Positions 60,822 through 64,000 of a DNA stretch of 64,000 bases are shown piece by piece. Position numbers and translations under genes: made by a program. Below the pieces are notes generated by a model. That model was not told the origin of the DNA, did not search any database, and saw nothing but the letters and a program-made list of their open reading frames with translations. Position 1 is the stretch's first letter; each line of letters starts with the position of its first letter. The DNA is from Capnocytophaga sp. oral taxon 863 str. F0517 (GTDB taxonomy: Bacteria; Bacteroidota; Bacteroidia; Flavobacteriales; Flavobacteriaceae): contig NZ_KE992094.1 in assembly GCF_000466425.1 (NCBI RefSeq), positions 1-64,000 on the forward strand, in the 5' to 3' direction.

Positions 60822-62351
60822 ATGAGTATAGAAAAATTCAAAGAAACTATCGCAGCAGGCTATCCTGCTCAAGGCTCTCATATTACCTTAGGAGGAGCTA
60901 TGTATGAGGGAACGGTAATTAAGGACTTATTCGTGAATATTCCTCTAAAGAATCTCAACCGTCATGGCCTTATTGCAGGAGCCACAGGGACAGGGAAGAC
61001 CAAGACCCTACAAGCCCTTACCGAGAACCTTTCTAAGGCTGGGGTTCCTACCTTGCTTATGGACCTTAAGGGAGACCTCAGTGGTATTGCTGCCATGGGA
61101 GAGGAGAAATCTTTTATCAAGGAACGTCATGCCCAGATGAATCTCCCTTATGCTCCGGAGGCTTTTCCGGTAGAGCTACTTACTATCTCCAAACAAGATG
61201 GTGTACGCCTACGTGCGACCGTTTCTGAGTTTGGTTCGGTATTGCTTTCTCGTATTTTAGACCTTTCCGATGTACAAGAAGGCGTACTTGCAGTCGTATT
61301 TAAGTATTGTGATGACCATCAGTACCCACTTCTTGACCTCAAGGACCTCAAAAAGGTGCTCCAATATGCTACTGAAGAAGGAAAAAGTGAGTTCGAGACC
61401 GAATATGGACGGGTATCGCCCGCCTCTACCAGTGCTATCTTGCGTAAAATCGTAGAATTAGAGAACCAAGGAGCAGAGCTTTTCTTCGGAGAGCGTAGTT
61501 TTGAGACCGAAGATCTCTTACGTATCGATGAAAAGGGTAGGGGAGCGGTCAATATTATCCGACTTACCGATATACAAGACCGTCCTAAGATGTTCTCCAC
61601 CTTTATGCTTTGCCTTTTGGCGGAAATTTATAATACTTTCCCTGAAATAGGCGATCAGGAAAAGCCTAAGTTGGTGATTTTCATTGATGAAGCACACCTA
61701 ATATTCAACCAAGCCACCAAGGCACTGCTGAGCCAGTTGGAGAATATCGTCAAACTAATTCGTTCCAAAGGGGTAGGGCTTATCTTCTGTACGCAAACCC
61801 CTACGGATGTCCCCGATGCCGTACTTTCTCAATTAGGGATGAAGATACAACATGCCCTGCGCGCCTTTACGGCCAAAGACCGCCAGGCCATTAAGCTCAC
61901 CGCTCAGAACTATCCGGAGACTACCTTCTATAATGTAGCGGAAGATCTTACTTCCCTCGGTACAGGAGAGGCTTTTGTAACAGCCCTGGATGCTAAGGGA
62001 CGACCTACCCCCTTAGTAGCTACGATGATGCGTGCCCCTATGAGCCGTATGGATATACTTTCCGAAGGAGAAATAGCCCAAATATTGGCAAAGTCCACTC
62101 TGAAGCGGAAATATAATGAGGTAATAGACCGAGAAAGTGCCTATGAAATCCTCAATGCCAAGATAGCTCGTACGGTAGAACAAGAAGAAACGCCTAAAAA
62201 GACAAGCACTCGTACCACTACTACCAAGACTACTGAACCCAAAGCGGCTGCTCCTAAGAAAAGTGGAACCCATCCTGTGGTAAAGCTCCTTACCAGTGCT
62301 ACCTTTATCCGAGGTGTATTTGGAGTGTTGAGCAAACTAATGAAAAAATAA
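60822..62351 (+). CDS. HerA-like ATPase (DUF853/YjgR family)
   Basis: This 509-residue protein has Walker A GATGTGKTKTLQ (53-64) and Walker B LVIFIDEAHLIF, with sensor/arginine regions (FCTQTPTDVPDAVLSQLG, FTAKDRQAIK) of the HerA/FtsK superfamily, matching YjgR. A Thr/Lys-rich linker (about 455-480) precedes a basic amphipathic tail. These ATPases may translocate DNA or protein; the role is unknown. No nuclease partner (such as NurA) is adjacent. It is followed 18 nt later by a lipoprotein gene. Confidence 0.88.
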   Translation: MSIEKFKETIAAGYPAQGSHITLGGAMYEGTVIKDLFVNIPLKNLNRHGLIAGATGTGKTKTLQALTENLSKAGVPTLLMDLKGDLSGIAAMGEEKSFIKERHAQMNLPYAPEAFPVELLTISKQDGVRLRATVSEFGSVLLSRILDLSDVQEGVLAVVFKYCDDHQYPLLDLKDLKKVLQYATEEGKSEFETEYGRVSPASTSAILRKIVELENQGAELFFGERSFETEDLLRIDEKGRGAVNIIRLTDIQDRPKMFSTFMLCLLAEIYNTFPEIGDQEKPKLVIFIDEAHLIFNQATKALLSQLENIVKLIRSKGVGLIFCTQTPTDVPDAVLSQLGMKIQHALRAFTAKDRQAIKLTAQNYPETTFYNVAEDLTSLGTGEAFVTALDAKGRPTPLVATMMRAPMSRMDILSEGEIAQILAKSTLKRKYNEVIDRESAYEILNAKIARTVEQEETPKKTSTRTTTTKTTEPKAAAPKKSGTHPVVKLLTSATFIRGVFGVLSKLMKK

Positions 62352-62369
62352 AAAGGGTATTAAGAAAAA

Positions 62370-62939
62370 ATGAAGTGTATCATAAAATCACTCTTATGGG
62401 GAGCCAGTATCGCTATAATAGGAGCCAGCTGCTCCCGTCCAGATAAGAGATACCTAATAACAGACCATAGTGTCGGCAACCTAACAAAGGAAATCCCCCT
62501 CTCACAGCTTGATTCGCTATATAAAAATGATTCCTTGGTAAAGACAAAAATATCACTTCAGGGAACATTCAGATATATCAGCGATGAGCGTTTTTTAGTC
62601 TATGAAAAAGGGGAGGGCAAACAACTCTTGGAGCTTACTCCTTCTATTTCTTTGGAGGGAGAAGCGCAACATATTCAGGAAATACAAATCCTTGATGAGC
62701 GTTTTATGACCGAACAGCATCTCTCTCTCCATAGTACTTTTGCCGATATCAAGAAAGCGTATAAGGATTTTGATTTCGAGCAGCTGCTCACTACGGTGAT
62801 TGTTACCCCCAAGGGAAGTAATCTCTCTTTTGCTTTTGCCAAAGAAGACCTCTTGCCCGCAGTGGATGATGCCTATACTATAGAAAGTATCCCTGATACC
62901 GCAAAAATAAAAAGAATGACGATAAGTTGGATGAATTAG
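62370..62939 (+). CDS. Hypothetical lipoprotein
   Basis: This 189-residue protein has a lipoprotein signal (LWGASIAIIGASC, lipobox GASC, C21). The mature region is soluble with a NLTKEIPLSQLDSLYKND stretch, alternating strands, and a DEAY/DDAYTIESIPDTAKIKRM-like end. I recognise no family. It follows the HerA-like gene by 18 nt and ends 6 nt from the convergent GNAT-like gene, so it may share the HerA-like transcript. Confidence 0.7.
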   Translation: MKCIIKSLLWGASIAIIGASCSRPDKRYLITDHSVGNLTKEIPLSQLDSLYKNDSLVKTKISLQGTFRYISDERFLVYEKGEGKQLLELTPSISLEGEAQHIQEIQILDERFMTEQHLSLHSTFADIKKAYKDFDFEQLLTTVIVTPKGSNLSFAFAKEDLLPAVDDAYTIESIPDTAKIKRMTISWMN

Positions 62940-62945
62940 TTCAAC

Positions 62946-64000
62946 TTATCTTTCATTTACATACTTCTTGTAAGTAGCCCTACGACCGAAATCTGTAGGA
63001 TTGAAGTTTTTCCATAATTTTTGTACAGCCATATTGTCCTCCAGCTCTGGTGTGATGACACACTGTTCCACTCCTTTTTCCTTGAATAACAGATAGCAAT
63101 CCCTAAAGAGCATAGCAGGTACCCCCTTGGATTGGTACTCAGGGCTGATACCTATAAGGTAGAACTCAACTACCTTAGGATGTCGCCTTGCCTTCCATAA
63201 GTGGTAGATGCCAAAAGGGAAAAGCTTTCCTTTTGCTTTCTGTAAGGCTTCTGAAAAAGAAGGAATTACGATAGCAAAACAGATGATTTTCCCCTCTTTG
63301 TCCAAGATGAATTTGATAAATTCAGGAAGGATAAAGGGGATATATTTCTTTTTGAAGTATTCTTTTTGCTTTTCAGAGACCGGAATAAAAGAAGAAAGGT
63401 TGGCATAGGAGGTGTTGAATAGGTCAAACATCTCATCTACATAAGGGATGATGTCCTTACTGGTCTTGATAGGAGCATAGGAAAGGCCATAACGGCGTTC
63501 GACCACATCGCCTGCCTTCTTATAAGTTTCGAAATTAACATTCTTGAGCAAGAAAGAGGATTCTACATAGCCTTTTTCTTTTGTCCAACCAAGTTTTTCG
63601 AAGTGAGTTACATAATAAGGATGGTTTGTCCAAGTGATCATCCCACCAATATGATCGAAACCATAGGTCTGTACCCCTACCTTGTCCATATTGGAAAAGC
63701 CCATAGGGCCTTCAGCATATTCCAAACCTAATTCACGTGCTTTCTCTAAGGCTTTGTTGAGCAAAGCTTCGGTAACCTCTATATGATCAATCATATCCAA
63801 CCAGCCAAAACGTACCTTACGCACTCCTCGGCTAATCTCATAATGGTTGATAATGACCGCAATACGCCCTACTATTTGCTGTTTTTCATCATAGGCTAAG
63901 TAGAAGGTAGCCTCGCAATTCTCAAAGGCAGGATTCTTCTTAGGATCAAGGGTTTCTAACTCGTCTGTAATCAAAGGAGGTACCCAGGTTTTGCTATTTT
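62946..64000 (-). CDS. GNAT-like acyltransferase family protein (5' end beyond window)
   Basis: At least 351 residues are visible. The frame stays open to the window edge (S K T W V P P L before I T D E L), so the start lies beyond 64000. A TTG at 63972 is not the start. Visible blocks are EGPMGFSNMDKVGVQ, YVTHFEKLGW, and a C-terminal half with YLIGISPEYQSKGVPAMLF, the GNAT acetyl-CoA loop (Q/R-x-x-G-x-G/A). This family of about 370-380 residues is common in flavobacteria but its substrate is unknown. It converges on the lipoprotein gene at 62939. Confidence 0.82.
   Translation of the reverse strand, partial: NSKTWVPPLITDELETLDPKKNPAFENCEATFYLAYDEKQQIVGRIAVIINHYEISRGVRKVRFGWLDMIDHIEVTEALLNKALEKARELGLEYAEGPMGFSNMDKVGVQTYGFDHIGGMITWTNHPYYVTHFEKLGWTKEKGYVESSFLLKNVNFETYKKAGDVVERRYGLSYAPIKTSKDIIPYVDEMFDLFNTSYANLSSFIPVSEKQKEYFKKKYIPFILPEFIKFILDKEGKIICFAIVIPSFSEALQKAKGKLFPFGIYHLWKARRHPKVVEFYLIGISPEYQSKGVPAMLFRDCYLLFKEKGVEQCVITPELEDNMAVQKLWKNFNPTDFGRRATYKKYVNER

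Noticed and set aside
63972-63974. TTG as the start of the last minus-strand gene
   Set aside because: The open frame continues to the window edge with family-like WVPPL before it, so the gene is cut by the edge.

Overview
The window reads as a chromosomal segment of a member of the Bacteroidota, family Flavobacteriaceae. A Capnocytophaga-like organism is my best guess, but I could not test it against a database. The clues are gliding genes gldF-gldG directly ahead of dnaN, promoters of the TTTG-N19-TAnnTTTG type with almost no Shine-Dalgarno sequences, a DnaG whose zinc ligands are replaced, a Porin_10-type outer-membrane protein, and moderately low GC content. There is no transposase, integrase, prophage or CRISPR array.

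Layout. 1-4926: pckA, a DUF488 protein, a very Cys/Lys-rich exported protein and lepA. 4958-7036: a visibly AT-richer two-gene insert (single-HKD PLD-like protein with two zinc ribbons, then an FRG-domain protein). 7045-9097: three tightly packed unknown genes, then a NYN/OST-HTH RNase-like gene that overlaps menD tail to tail. 9076-22108: mostly housekeeping and metabolism (menD, a DUF4197 lipoprotein, an FtsX-type permease, rbfA, brnQ, bioF, a CapA-like protein, an FAD oxidoreductase, an N-acetylglucosamine-kinase-like protein, gapA, pncB). 22335-22417: tRNA-Ser(TGA) with a textbook promoter and terminator. 22562-31446: a minus-strand block with a TPR protein, gyrA, lysC, dnaN, gldG and gldF. 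31615-34442: a lipoprotein and LPS export pair (lolA, LptF/G permease) behind what looks like a sigma-54 promoter, then a methyltransferase. 34444-39070: an rRNA methyltransferase, two tandem porins and a double UspA protein. 39327-44349: an arginase-fold protein without metal motifs, a porin, aat and a class III aminotransferase. 44350-48131: dnaG, a VOC protein, truA and a Sua5/YrdC protein in one minus-strand run. 48368-52178: prfB and topA. 52179-56298: an accessory stretch with a leader peptide made of pentanucleotide repeats plus a terminator, a DUF805 protein, two YD-repeat surface proteins, a PD-(D/E)XK nuclease and a PIN toxin-antitoxin pair. 56398-64000: engB, a hydrolase, a SPOR protein, thiL, a HerA-like ATPase, a lipoprotein, and a GNAT-like gene cut by the window edge.

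The most unusual items are: (1) 52233-52418, a short transcription unit with a 22-codon ORF built on five perfect CAACG repeats and ending in a strong terminator, where loss of one unit would carry translation into the terminator stem; (2) the sigma-54-type element before lolA; (3) the AT-rich PLD/FRG insert with its nuclease-like neighbours; (4) the Cys/Lys-rich exported protein; (5) a recurrent family of low-complexity ATTAGT/ACTAAT spacers, several able to fold into long hairpins; (6) a DnaG, an arginase-fold protein and an RF2 gene that have each lost a hallmark motif.
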